Source: Acetobacterium woodii (lineage in GTDB: Bacteria; Bacillota; Clostridia; Eubacteriales; Eubacteriaceae). From it: a DNA stretch of 54,542 nucleotides. The notes under the pieces were generated by a model. It was not told where the DNA came from. It was given only the letters and a program-made list of their open reading frames with translations, and did no database searches. Within the stretch, counting starts at the first letter, position 1; each line of letters starts with the position of its first letter. The DNA lies in the NCBI GenBank assembly GCA_016213825.1, contig JACQZP010000018.1, positions 1 to 54,542 of the forward strand, in the 5' to 3' direction. Of the stretch, positions 32,793-40,445 are shown piece after piece. Both the position numbers and the translations under genes were made by a program.

Positions 32793-34025
32793 ATGGGTAG
32801 CAGTTTTAATGGTTTTATAGATAATCGTATCGCCAAAACAAAACCACAATTGATAAATGGTTTACGAGCAGGTTATAAAATTGTTGATGATTATATAATA
32901 CCTGTAGAGTCAAAAGCTGATTCTAGCTTCACTGTTTTTGTTGGAAATTATATGTTTGTTGCGAGCGGTGGAATACTTACCATAAGTGTACTTGACGCAA
33001 CAAACACCGCATATATTGTTATAAAGAGTATTACGATAACGCCAACATCAACAATAACTGATATGATTGTAACTCCTGATGGTAAGAAAGTGTACTTATC
33101 ATCATATGTTGGAACTACTTATTGTTTAATTGAGTATGATGTTCAACTTAATACGTTTATAACTAGATACTCAGGTTCAACATCAGGAACATATGCAAGT
33201 GTTCTTTATTGCGATGATACTTATGTTTGGTGTGTTTATTCGGTAGATGGAACAATGGCAACTTATAAGACAAGAAAGTGCTTAGTATCTGATTTTAGTG
33301 TTGTTCAAGAAGCAGCAGCAACTGGTGGGTGGAATGCTGGAAACAATATATCAAATAACGCTGGCTATAGTGCACTCAAGTTTTTAGTAGAAAGCACAGG
33401 GATATTGCACATACCTAAAAGTACATCTGGCAATCAAGATAGTACAATTGCCTACATAAACTTAAACACGCTGGTTACGACATCGTCAAACAGACCGGCT
33501 TATGGTGCGGATAATGCAAGAAGGTATGGTGATGGATTTTACACAGATGGGGTATACAACTATGAGATTGTAATCCCATACAATGGAACTTATACAAGTG
33601 CTGTTTTAATGAAATATTTACCGGGAAGTCCAACATCTACACTTGTTTCGACTATTAGTTCAATTTCAGCATTTATAGACTATACAAAGTTTTCTAGTAT
33701 ATTTCCCATAGGAAGTAAAATTGAAGATATTCAGTTTAGTGATTATAACAATGAGGAAGTATGGTTGAAATTGATAAGTAGAAGTGGGACTTACAGCTAT
33801 GTATATAGGTACACGTTGGTTTGTGTGGATTCGTTATTTACAAAGGTAAAGGATTGTATAACAGTTGGCAATTGTACAGCGGGGAGTGATTTTACGGTTG
33901 GTTATCCCGGGGGTACAGCGATGACAAAAAGATCAATTGAATTAAATAAACAAAGACATAATGTTTTTGATAAACTTATGTTTATTGATACAGAAGTAAA
34001 TTATATGAAAACAGTGATAAAATAA
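32793..34025 (+). CDS. Beta-propeller-like receptor-binding candidate
   Basis: A 410-residue protein that starts right after the previous stop (ATG 32793). It has repeated blades of the kind MIVTPDGKKVYLSSYVGTT, YVWCVYSVDG and ADNARRYGDGFYTDGVYNYE, suggesting a propeller. Strong Tyr/Thr/Ser content and AT-rich codons set it apart from the GC-richer tail genes before it, a sign of separate acquisition. As the last large tail gene it is the best receptor-binding candidate. No catalytic motif seen. Confidence 0.65.
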   Translation: MGSSFNGFIDNRIAKTKPQLINGLRAGYKIVDDYIIPVESKADSSFTVFVGNYMFVASGGILTISVLDATNTAYIVIKSITITPTSTITDMIVTPDGKKVYLSSYVGTTYCLIEYDVQLNTFITRYSGSTSGTYASVLYCDDTYVWCVYSVDGTMATYKTRKCLVSDFSVVQEAAATGGWNAGNNISNNAGYSALKFLVESTGILHIPKSTSGNQDSTIAYINLNTLVTTSSNRPAYGADNARRYGDGFYTDGVYNYEIVIPYNGTYTSAVLMKYLPGSPTSTLVSTISSISAFIDYTKFSSIFPIGSKIEDIQFSDYNNEEVWLKLISRSGTYSYVYRYTLVCVDSLFTKVKDCITVGNCTAGSDFTVGYPGGTAMTKRSIELNKQRHNVFDKLMFIDTEVNYMKTVIK

Positions 34026-34040
34026 AGGAGAAATTTTATA

Positions 34041-34349
34041 ATGATATATGTAAAAATAAGTGATGGCAACATAGACATGATTCATCATATGCCGTTTGAT
34101 TCAGTTCATGGACTAGGTATTGATGAAGAAACGTTATTATTGAGTGGTATTCTAATTGAGACACTACCAATACCAGATGTTGTTGAAGGGAAAATAAGTG
34201 AATTAAAATATTCGCAAGAAAAGGGTCTGTTTTATGAATATTATGATGTGCCAAAAACACAAGAACAGTTACAAAACGAAAGGTTTGCAAGCATAGAAAC
34301 AGATTTAGCAAATGCAAGCTATGCTTTAATGATGGGAGGTCTTATTTAA
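34041..34349 (+). CDS. Small protein of the fibre region
   Basis: A 102-residue protein: beta-rich start (IYVKISDGNIDMIHHMPF), then YSQEKGLFYEYYDVPKTQEQ and a C-terminal helix. AAAGGAG lies upstream. Proteins with this layout are frequent just before XkdX-like genes and may assist fibre assembly; unproven. It overlaps the next gene by one base. Confidence 0.65.
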   Translation: MIYVKISDGNIDMIHHMPFDSVHGLGIDEETLLLSGILIETLPIPDVVEGKISELKYSQEKGLFYEYYDVPKTQEQLQNERFASIETDLANASYALMMGGLI

Positions 34350-34489
34350 TGCTAACATATGAAAAAATTAAGACGTACTTTGATCGTGTATTATGGACCG
34401 CAGAGATGGTTGCTAATGCTGTGGTAAAAGGAAAAATAACAGCAGAGGAATACAAACAAATAACAGGATTGGATTATGTAGCAGCTTAG
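34349..34489 (+). CDS. XkdX-like small protein
   Basis: A 46-residue protein (MLTYEKIKTYFDRVLWTAEM, then VKGKITAEEYKQITGLDY) that matches the XkdX family found at the end of tail modules in PBSX-type elements and siphophages. GGGAGGTCTTATTT gives the ribosome site. Function of the family is unknown. A short G-C stem with T7 immediately after may weaken transcription. Confidence 0.78.
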   Translation: MLTYEKIKTYFDRVLWTAEMVANAVVKGKITAEEYKQITGLDYVAA

Positions 34490-34543
34490 GCTGTTTTTTT
34501 ATTACCAAAACGACATTATACGAAAGCAGAGGGAGGGCGGTTT

Positions 34544-34918
34544 TTGGGAGCAGAAGCAGCATTTGATTTAGCGGTAAAGTTAGTGGCAGGGGTTCTTGTA
34601 TTTATTACATTCAAAGCAAAGTTTTATCAACCGTTAAAAAATTGTTTGAAAAAGAAAATTGTGCAGCCACACGTCGAGTTAAATAATCGATGTGACGAAT
34701 TTGAAAAGACACAGGAAGTATTGGAAATTGGAGTATTAGCAATACTTCACGACCGTGTTTACCAGGCGTGCAAACATTACCTGGAACAAGAAAGTATTGA
34801 CGTTGAAGATTTGAAAAATTTGGAACACCTTTATAATGCGTATGCTGCCATGGGTGGAAACGGAACATGTAAACAATTATATGAGCGTGTATGCGCTCTG
34901 AAATTCAAAACAGATTAA
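34544..34918 (+). CDS. Lysis-module membrane protein
   Basis: A 124-residue protein with one N-terminal membrane helix (AVKLVAGVLVFITFKAKF) and a helical soluble part (VYQACKHYLEQESIDVEDL, NAYAAMGGNGTC). TTG start, GGGAGGG upstream. Proteins of this kind precede holin genes in many clostridial phages, so it may be a holin partner or second holin. Confidence 0.65.
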   Translation: MGAEAAFDLAVKLVAGVLVFITFKAKFYQPLKNCLKKKIVQPHVELNNRCDEFEKTQEVLEIGVLAILHDRVYQACKHYLEQESIDVEDLKNLEHLYNAYAAMGGNGTCKQLYERVCALKFKTD

Positions 34919-34932
34919 GGAGAAATAAAAAA

Positions 34933-35313
34933 ATGAAAGAAAAAATATTTAAAATTTTTGATTATCTAAGCACGATGTCAACAAGTGATTTAACTCAACT
35001 CGTACTGTTTTTAATTGCGGTAATAAATGGGGCTCTGATTATCTTTGGAGTAAGTCCGGTTAATGTTTCAGAAAACTTTATTTATGCTGCAATATCCGGT
35101 TTAGCCGTGATCGCCGTTCCACTCTATAACAAATATAAAAACTGGAACATATCGAAAGAAGCGATAACAGGGCAGAAAGTAACGGATTTATTAAAAGATG
35201 GCGTATTAACAATTACACAGGTCGATAATTATATAAAAAATATGAAGCAGCAGGCATTAAAGGAAGAATGGGCAAGCCCTACTTATCCAGCTGAAGGAAG
35301 TAAAATCGAATAA
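34933..35313 (+). CDS. Holin, SPP1-type
   Basis: A 126-residue protein with two membrane helices (QLVLFLIAVINGALIIFGV and FIYAAISGLAVIAVPLYN) and the KNWNISKEAITGQKVTDLLKDG-type tail of the phage holin SPP1 family. It should form membrane lesions that release the endolysin. AAGGAGAA lies 10 nt before the ATG. It ends 16 nt before the endolysin gene. Confidence 0.83.
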   Translation: MKEKIFKIFDYLSTMSTSDLTQLVLFLIAVINGALIIFGVSPVNVSENFIYAAISGLAVIAVPLYNKYKNWNISKEAITGQKVTDLLKDGVLTITQVDNYIKNMKQQALKEEWASPTYPAEGSKIE

Positions 35314-35329
35314 GGACGGAGGTAGTAGT

Positions 35330-36844
35330 ATGCTGCAAATCGAAGGAATTGACGTTTCTCAGCACCAGGGTGATATTCAATGGCCACTCGTAAAAAACAC
35401 AAACAAAAAGTTTTCCGGCGTCCGGATCGGATGGGGTGAGGCCAGGAATGCATCAGGCGGGGAGCTTGATGCAAAAGCCCTGGTTAATTTGGAGGCCTGT
35501 ATTGCCAACGGCATTCCCCCAATGCCATACTTATACTCCTACGCTCAAACCGTGGAAGAGGCAAAGATGGAAGCAAATTTTGTTAAAACCATTCTATCCA
35601 AATATCCACGCTCTACTTTTGCTTATCCAATCGCTTTTGACATTGAAGATCAACAGTATCAGGGGAACATCGATATCAACCCGATCATTGATGCATTCTG
35701 TGAAGAGATCCATGATTCCGGATATAAAGTCATTGTGTATACATCCTTGGATTGGTTTGAAAATAAGGTAAATGACATCAATAAAGGTAAGTGGTTCTCA
35801 TGGCTGGGACAATGGGATGTGGATCAGCCGGAATTTATGCCAAGTATCTGGCAGTATTCAGATAAAGGATCCGTGGAAGGTATTTCCGGAAACGTCGATC
35901 TTAATATCTGCTATCAGGATTATGTGAATATTGACAACCCATTTCCAACGAAATCGGTTGAAGTCGTAGTTACTCAGCCATCAAGTCCATCCCAGGAAGT
36001 TATTACACCAGCGGATCCTTTAAGTATCCAGGTATTTTCGATTATTGAAGAGCAAAGAGTTTTAAGACTTTTAAATTATGGAGACATCCAAGCAGATGGA
36101 CAAGCCGGGGATTTGACAAGATCAGCAAGAAATAATGCAAGAAGAGGTTATGGACTGGCTGAAACCGGAGAATCAGGGCTGGATCTGGAACGATGCCTAA
36201 GAGGTCAGCTCATGTCAGTGCAGGCCCGGTTAAATGAATTAGGTTATGTATGCGATATTGATGGTCGCCTGGGGGATGCCGGCACCCAGACAACAGACCG
36301 GGTATTAAGTTTCCAGAGAGACAGAAGCCTGACAATCGATGGAATAATTGGGACCAATACTTTTACGGCGTTGTTTTCAATGACAAACATACCGGTCGCA
36401 GCAACGGCGCCGGTAGTGGCATTGCCTGAAGGAATGGCCTCAAAGAATTTCAGCTGGTACGAGTTAGCGTGTGGATGCATTAAGGGAGATCCGACAAGCG
36501 GGTGCAATGGATATCCAGAAACAAATTATGGCCAGATCATAGCACAACAGCTCATTGATAAACTGCAGCAGCTCCGGGACTACGTCGGGGCGATTGTCAT
36601 TACATGCGGGATCCGTTGTACGGAGAATAACAAATACTGGCAAGGCGTTTGGAATTCACTCCATATGTTGGGTGAAGCCATAGACTGCTATTGTCCAGGA
36701 CTGGATATCATCGAGTTTGCCAGGATCGCATGGCAGGTATTTGGAATCGCGGTTAGGGTATATCCGTCACAAAAGTTTGCTCATTTGGAGTTGTCAGATC
36801 TTGGGGGAGTATATAACCAGGAAACAGGCGTATTTATCTATTAA
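35330..36844 (+). CDS. Three-domain endolysin (GH25, PG-binding, M15)
   Basis: A 504-residue lysin. Residues 1-205: GH25 muramidase (GIDVSQHQGDIQW, with catalytic Asp; FDIEDQ with Asp/Glu pair). About 235-365: peptidoglycan-binding domain (LNELGYVCDIDGRLGDAGT, VLSFQRDRSLTIDGIIG). About 370-504: M15-type peptidase (CGIRC, SLHMLGEAIDCY with His and Asp, KFAHLEL with His). Two hydrolases would cut glycan and stem peptide. No signal peptide, so it relies on the holin. AGGACGGAGG upstream. Confidence 0.95.
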   Translation: MLQIEGIDVSQHQGDIQWPLVKNTNKKFSGVRIGWGEARNASGGELDAKALVNLEACIANGIPPMPYLYSYAQTVEEAKMEANFVKTILSKYPRSTFAYPIAFDIEDQQYQGNIDINPIIDAFCEEIHDSGYKVIVYTSLDWFENKVNDINKGKWFSWLGQWDVDQPEFMPSIWQYSDKGSVEGISGNVDLNICYQDYVNIDNPFPTKSVEVVVTQPSSPSQEVITPADPLSIQVFSIIEEQRVLRLLNYGDIQADGQAGDLTRSARNNARRGYGLAETGESGLDLERCLRGQLMSVQARLNELGYVCDIDGRLGDAGTQTTDRVLSFQRDRSLTIDGIIGTNTFTALFSMTNIPVAATAPVVALPEGMASKNFSWYELACGCIKGDPTSGCNGYPETNYGQIIAQQLIDKLQQLRDYVGAIVITCGIRCTENNKYWQGVWNSLHMLGEAIDCYCPGLDIIEFARIAWQVFGIAVRVYPSQKFAHLELSDLGGVYNQETGVFIY

Positions 36845-36850
36845 AGTTGT

Positions 36851-36877
36851 GGCCACCTTCGGGTGGTCCTTTTTTTA
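36851..36877 (+). terminator. Late operon terminator
   Basis: A 7-bp stem GGCCACC/GGTGGTC with a UUCG tetraloop is followed by CTTTTTTTATTTTTT. It ends the late operon just after the endolysin stop. Confidence 0.9.
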
Positions 36878-36924
36878 TTTTTTGAAAAGTGATAGAATTG
36901 ATATAAAACTTGAGGGGGTACACC

Positions 36925-37614
36925 ATGTTATTAAACGAAGAAGCAAAAGCAGTTCAAGAGGTCGCAAAAACATCAGGAAAATTTATTGATGGAATTCGTG
37001 ATTTTGGTTCTTTTATCGCAAAATTCATTTCTGGTCCATTGGAACAAAAAAAGGGTATATTAGAAGATGAACTAAAATACAGCAGATGGGAAAATCAAAT
37101 TATGTTAATGCAAAAAGCAGAGAAATTTATTGTGGAATGTGGTTTGAATACACAACCAACAAACCCGATCCCTTTTAAATTGGCTGTTCCATTATTTCAA
37201 GCGGCAACACTAGAAGATGATGATTATTTACAAGAACTATGGGCGAATTTGCTTATTAATTCAAGTTATAATGAAAGCGGAGTAAAATTAACGAGGACTT
37301 TTATTGATATATTAGAACGAATAAGTTCATTTGAAGCAAGAATATTAATGAAAATTTATGAGTTGCCATACGGCGAAACCGAGAGCAGTGGAGTGATCAC
37401 TGTTAATTTACCAGATGAAGCAATACCTAAAAAAGATAAAGATATAAAAGAGTATCATTTAGAGAATGAAGAAGTATTATTTGCACTCGCTAATCTTGCT
37501 AGTTTAGGTTGTGTTTCTGCAGGAAGAACAATTGGTGGAGGTCAACGGTTTGAGTTAGTTAACCCGACTATATTAGGAAGATATTTTGTTAGATCATGTG
37601 CACTTAAATTTTAA
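36925..37614 (+). CDS. DUF4393 / Abi-alpha family protein
   Basis: A 229-residue protein with the pattern of DUF4393/Abi_alpha: PIPFKLAVPLFQAATLEDDD and YLQELWANLLINSSYNES, then FIDILERISSFEARILMKIY, and a C-terminal LASLGCVSAGR. The family is linked to abortive infection. ATG at 36925 follows GAGGGGG. It has its own transcription unit after the late terminator, beside attR, and is AT-richer than neighbours: a typical moron position. Protection of the lysogen against other phages is inferred. Confidence 0.82.
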   Translation: MLLNEEAKAVQEVAKTSGKFIDGIRDFGSFIAKFISGPLEQKKGILEDELKYSRWENQIMLMQKAEKFIVECGLNTQPTNPIPFKLAVPLFQAATLEDDDYLQELWANLLINSSYNESGVKLTRTFIDILERISSFEARILMKIYELPYGETESSGVITVNLPDEAIPKKDKDIKEYHLENEEVLFALANLASLGCVSAGRTIGGGQRFELVNPTILGRYFVRSCALKF

Positions 37615-37774
37615 TAACAATACTTAAATATAAGATTTAATATGGATTAGCACATTCTTAGCACACGAGAAAAAATACATATATAAAGGAAGAAAAAGAA
37701 CGAATAAAAAAAATGGCATAAAATAAGGGATTGAGACAGGATAGTAAATTAGAAAAAAGAAAAAAGAACAGGAT
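37615..37774. other. AT-rich prophage right end with arm repeats
   Basis: No gene is seen in these 160 bp. Two TTAGCACA octamers (37647-37654 and 37658-37665, 11 bp apart) match TTAGCACA and TTCGCACA copies near attL, fitting integrase arm sites on the right arm. The last 100 bp are very A-rich. Confidence 0.5.
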
Positions 37775-37827
37775 GCATCTGACTTTTAATCAGGGTGTCG
37801 GGCGTTCAAGTCGCCCATGGGTCACCA
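37775..37827. other. attR core (53-bp direct repeat)
   Basis: This is the second exact copy of the tRNA-Lys 3' segment found at 417-469. It lacks the 5' part of a tRNA and is preceded by AACAGGAT, so it is not a gene. It marks the right prophage boundary. Confidence 0.95.
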
Positions 37828-37838
37828 TTTTAAAATTT

Positions 37839-37869
37839 AACCGCAGATCATGCGGTTTTTTATTTTTTT
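37839..37869 (+). terminator. Original host tRNA-Lys terminator
   Basis: AACCGCA pairs with TGCGGTT around GATCA, with TTTTATTTTTTT following. Before integration it would have lain 11 bp after the host tRNA-Lys; it now has no upstream host gene. Confidence 0.85.
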
Positions 37870-38030
37870 GAAAGATCATTATTAAGTAAAAAGATTGAAA
37901 TATTCCATGAAATAATAAAAAAAGTACTGATGAAAATCAGACTAGGCTATTTTATTTTCAGTGCTAAATGATATAATTATTTATAGCATTTTTAATAAAG
38001 ATAAAGACATGAAGAAAAGGAGGCGCTTAA

Positions 38031-38405
38031 GTGGAAAATATTTTAAACATGAACGAAGGAAAATTGAGAATTATACAAGAAACGGTTCCAGGCAAACAGG
38101 TAACACTGGCTCATATCATTGCAAGTCCTGATGAAATCGTGTATAAAAAACTTGGCTTAAATCCCAGTGTAGATTATCAGAAAGCAGCCATCGGCATACT
38201 GAGTATGACCCCATCAGAAATATCCGTTATTGCTGGCGATTTAGCCATTAAAACATCGGTAATTGATCTGGGTTTCATTGATCGCTTTAGTGGGACGTTA
38301 ATGTTTACCGGGCGGATTTCAGAGGTCGAATCGGCGATCAAAACAATCCTGGCATATTTACAGAATACATTGAAATTTACAATTTGTGAGATTACAAAAA
38401 CCTGA
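38031..38405 (+). CDS. eutS: Bacterial microcompartment shell protein EutS
   Basis: A 124-residue BMC shell subunit; hexamers tile the facets of ethanolamine-type microcompartments. The EutS pattern is clear: [40 protein letters not shown], then [12 protein letters not shown] and [14 protein letters not shown] at 38031 follows AAGGAGG by 7 nt. TATAAT lies at 37972-37977. It is 15 nt before eutP; no other eut genes are near, unlike standard eut operons. Confidence 0.95.
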   Translation: MENILNMNEGKLRIIQETVPGKQVTLAHIIASPDEIVYKKLGLNPSVDYQKAAIGILSMTPSEISVIAGDLAIKTSVIDLGFIDRFSGTLMFTGRISEVESAIKTILAYLQNTLKFTICEITKT

Positions 38406-38420
38406 GAATGAAGGCATAAC

Positions 38421-38921
38421 ATGAAAAAAATGATCTTAGTAGGCAGAAGTGAATGTGGAAAAACTACATTAAGACAAGCTTTAAAAGGAAAAGAAATCCG
38501 ATACGAAAAAACTCAGTATGTAAATTACTATGACGTGGTGATTGATACGCCAGGGGAGTATGCGGAAAACAGCAGTTTAGCTCGGGCTTTGGCACTATAT
38601 TCGTATGAGTCGGATATTGTTGCGCTGCTGATCAGTGCAACAGAACCTTATTCGCTTTATCCTCCCTGTGTAACAGGGGTATGCAATCGCCCTGTTATCG
38701 GTATCGTAACGCAAATTGATGCACCGGATGCAGATATTAACCAGGCAGTAGAATGGCTTGAATTAACAGGGTGTGAAAAGATCTTTCAAGTGAGTTCATA
38801 TACCGGACAAGGAATCTGGGAGATTTTGGATTATCTTAAAGATGAAGGCGATATTTTACCCTGGGACCAGAAATCTGATGCAGAAAAGCCGAGAAGCGTT
38901 ATATCAACAAAATTGATGTAG
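38421..38921 (+). CDS. eutP: EutP/PduV-type P-loop NTPase
   Basis: A 166-residue GTPase-like protein. G1 is GRSECGKTTL (residues 8-17), G3 DTPGEY, G4 TQIDAPDAD and G5-like SSYTGQG. EutP has been reported to have acetate kinase activity in Salmonella, and PduV associates with microcompartments. It forms a two-gene unit with eutS. No ANTAR-type antiterminator hairpins were seen upstream. Confidence 0.94.
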   Translation: MKKMILVGRSECGKTTLRQALKGKEIRYEKTQYVNYYDVVIDTPGEYAENSSLARALALYSYESDIVALLISATEPYSLYPPCVTGVCNRPVIGIVTQIDAPDADINQAVEWLELTGCEKIFQVSSYTGQGIWEILDYLKDEGDILPWDQKSDAEKPRSVISTKLM

Positions 38922-38999
38922 GTCTAGGTGTTATTTAGTTTAAAAATTTTGCAGATATTTAGATGTTAAATAAAATATTAAAATTAGCAAACTAAACAC

Positions 39000-39028
39000 T
39001 TGCAGATTAATAAAATAATTGTTATAAT
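39000..39028 (+). promoter_or_regulatory. Promoter of tRNA-Gly (CCC)
   Basis: TTGCAG at 39000-39005, 17 bp, then perfect TATAAT at 39023-39028. The tRNA begins 9 bp downstream. Confidence 0.85.
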
Positions 39029-39037
39029 TATAACGTT

Positions 39038-39112
39038 GCGGAAGTGGCTCAGTGGTAGAGCACTGGCTTCCCAAGCCGGGGGTCGCGAGTTCGAATCTCG
39101 TCTTCCGCTCCA
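39038..39112 (+). tRNA. tRNA-Gly (CCC)
   Basis: A 75-nt cloverleaf with acceptor GCGGAAG/CTTCCGC, discriminator T and encoded CCA. The anticodon CCC is at 39070-39072. Confidence 0.96.
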
Positions 39113-39232
39113 AGTTATTATTATATAGCAATCGATTGTATGAGTGTAAAGTTGCTTTAAGTGATTTTACACTTTTATTACGTATTATTCTCTTTTTTAA
39201 AAGCAGGATGTTTAGCTCTGAAAGGAGCCGCT

Positions 39233-39931
39233 ATGAGTTTTAATCTATCCCTAATCAGTTTTTTCATCTTAATCATTGCTTATTTTATTGTTGTAGAGAT
39301 CTTTACCGTGCTCTTTCGTCTTACCGGTTTACGAGAAGATAAGGCCCGTTTTCAGGCTATTTCCTGTATGACCAACAGTGGATTTACGACAAAGGAAAGT
39401 GAATTGATATTGAATTCGGTTGCCAGACGCCATCTAGCCCGGATTATGATGATATTTGGCTATCTTTTTGGAGTAACAGGCGTTTCAATTTTAGTCAATC
39501 TTTTTATCCGGTCATCAAGCGATCAGATTAACTGGATGACGATGGTCTACTCACTGATATTTTTAGCCATAATTTTAGTAATTACTCATTCCAAATGGAT
39601 TATCAGAAGCTTTGATAAGTTGGTGGAGCGATTGGCGAGAAATAAAGAGAAAGGTGCATTTTGCAACTACATTCGGATATTGGAAATGTTTCATGATAAG
39701 CTCATCGCCGAGGTTTTTGTAACCCATATTCCGCCGGAAATTTTGGAAAAAACGCTATTGGAAATGAATTTTCGCCATACTTATAAACTAAATGTATTGT
39801 TAATAAAACGAGGAAATACGATTATTGATCATGTTATTGCGTCTGATAAGATAATGCAGGGAGACCGGGTTTTAATATATGGATCCAAGAGAAATATTAT
39901 GGAACTTTTCAAAGCTGAATTTGATGAGTAA
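39233..39931 (+). CDS. Membrane protein with C-terminal TrkA-C domain
   Basis: A 232-residue protein with three to four membrane helices (ISFFILIIAYFIVVEIFTVL, ARIMMIFGYLFGVTGVSI, VYSLIFLAIILVIT). It carries GLREDKARFQAISCMTNSGF between them and a C-terminal RCK_C/TrkA-C domain (LNVLLIKRGNTIIDHVIASD, GDRVLIYGSKR). TrkA-C domains sense small ligands in cation transporters. The Rossmann TrkA-N domain is absent. ATG 39233 lies 5 nt after AAGGAG. A transport or signalling role is inferred. Confidence 0.78.
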   Translation: MSFNLSLISFFILIIAYFIVVEIFTVLFRLTGLREDKARFQAISCMTNSGFTTKESELILNSVARRHLARIMMIFGYLFGVTGVSILVNLFIRSSSDQINWMTMVYSLIFLAIILVITHSKWIIRSFDKLVERLARNKEKGAFCNYIRILEMFHDKLIAEVFVTHIPPEILEKTLLEMNFRHTYKLNVLLIKRGNTIIDHVIASDKIMQGDRVLIYGSKRNIMELFKAEFDE

Positions 39932-39970
39932 AAAAAAATCAAAAAAAAGTTAAAAAATTTGTAAAACGGG

Positions 39971-39999
39971 TTGACAAATACCATGTATTTTGTTAATAT
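39971..39999 (+). promoter_or_regulatory. Promoter of tRNA-Leu/Gly/Arg cluster
   Basis: Consensus TTGACA at 39971-39976 and TAATAT at 39994-39999 with a 17-bp spacer, 34 bp before tRNA-Leu. The three tRNAs that follow are likely one transcript. Confidence 0.75.
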
Positions 40000-40033
40000 A
40001 ATCAAGCACGTTACAGACAACAACATTGTCTTT

Positions 40034-40118
40034 GCGGATGTGGCGGAATTGGCAGACGCGCTAGACTTAGGATCTAGTATCAATTGATGTATGGGTTCAA
40101 GTCCCTTCATCCGCACCA
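40034..40118 (+). tRNA. tRNA-Leu (TAG)
   Basis: An 85-nt class II tRNA with acceptor GCGGATG/CATCCGC and encoded CCA. The anticodon TAG is at 40068-40070, with a long variable arm. Confidence 0.97.
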
Positions 40119-40125
40119 TCAATAA

Positions 40126-40200
40126 GCGGAAGTGGCTCAGTGGTAGAGCATCGCCTTGCCAAGGCGAGGGTCGCGAGTTCAAATCTCGTCTTCCGCTCCA
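40126..40200 (+). tRNA. tRNA-Gly (GCC)
   Basis: A 75-nt tRNA with the anticodon GCC at 40158-40160 and encoded CCA. Apart from the anticodon arm it is nearly identical to tRNA-Gly(CCC) at 39038, suggesting recent duplication. Confidence 0.97.
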
Positions 40201-40264
40201 AAATTTAATAAATCAGAAACGACTTGAGCATTGCTCGGGTCATTCTTTTTTAATCTACTTATGT

Positions 40265-40341
40265 GCGCCCATAGCTCAATTGGATAGAGTGCCTGGCTTC
40301 GAACCAGTAGGTTGGGGGTTCGAGCCCCTCTGGGCGTACCA
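40265..40341 (+). tRNA. tRNA-Arg (TCG)
   Basis: A 77-nt tRNA with acceptor GCGCCCA pairing with TGGGCGT (G-T closing pair), then A and CCA. The anticodon TCG is at 40299-40301. Confidence 0.94.
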
Positions 40342-40352
40342 TAAACGTGCTT

Positions 40353-40378
40353 AAACAGTCATTCGTGGCTGTTTTTTA
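40353..40378 (+). terminator. Terminator of tRNA cluster
   Basis: AAACAGTC pairs with GGCTGTTT (one G-T) around ATTCGT and is followed by a T-rich tail. It lies 11 bp after tRNA-Arg. Confidence 0.8.
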
Positions 40379-40445
40379 TTTACCAAAAAGTAGTTGCTAA
40401 ATAAAACAGAGATGATACTAAGACACAATCAGAATAGGAAATGTT

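Noticed and set aside
34478-34500. Terminator after the XkdX-like gene
   Set aside because: The stem is only 4-5 bp although T7 follows; too weak to list as a terminator.
37828-38030. Possible ethanolamine-type ANTAR antiterminator before eutS
   Set aside because: No pair of small hairpins with the conserved loop bases was found; the stems seen are weak and unrelated.
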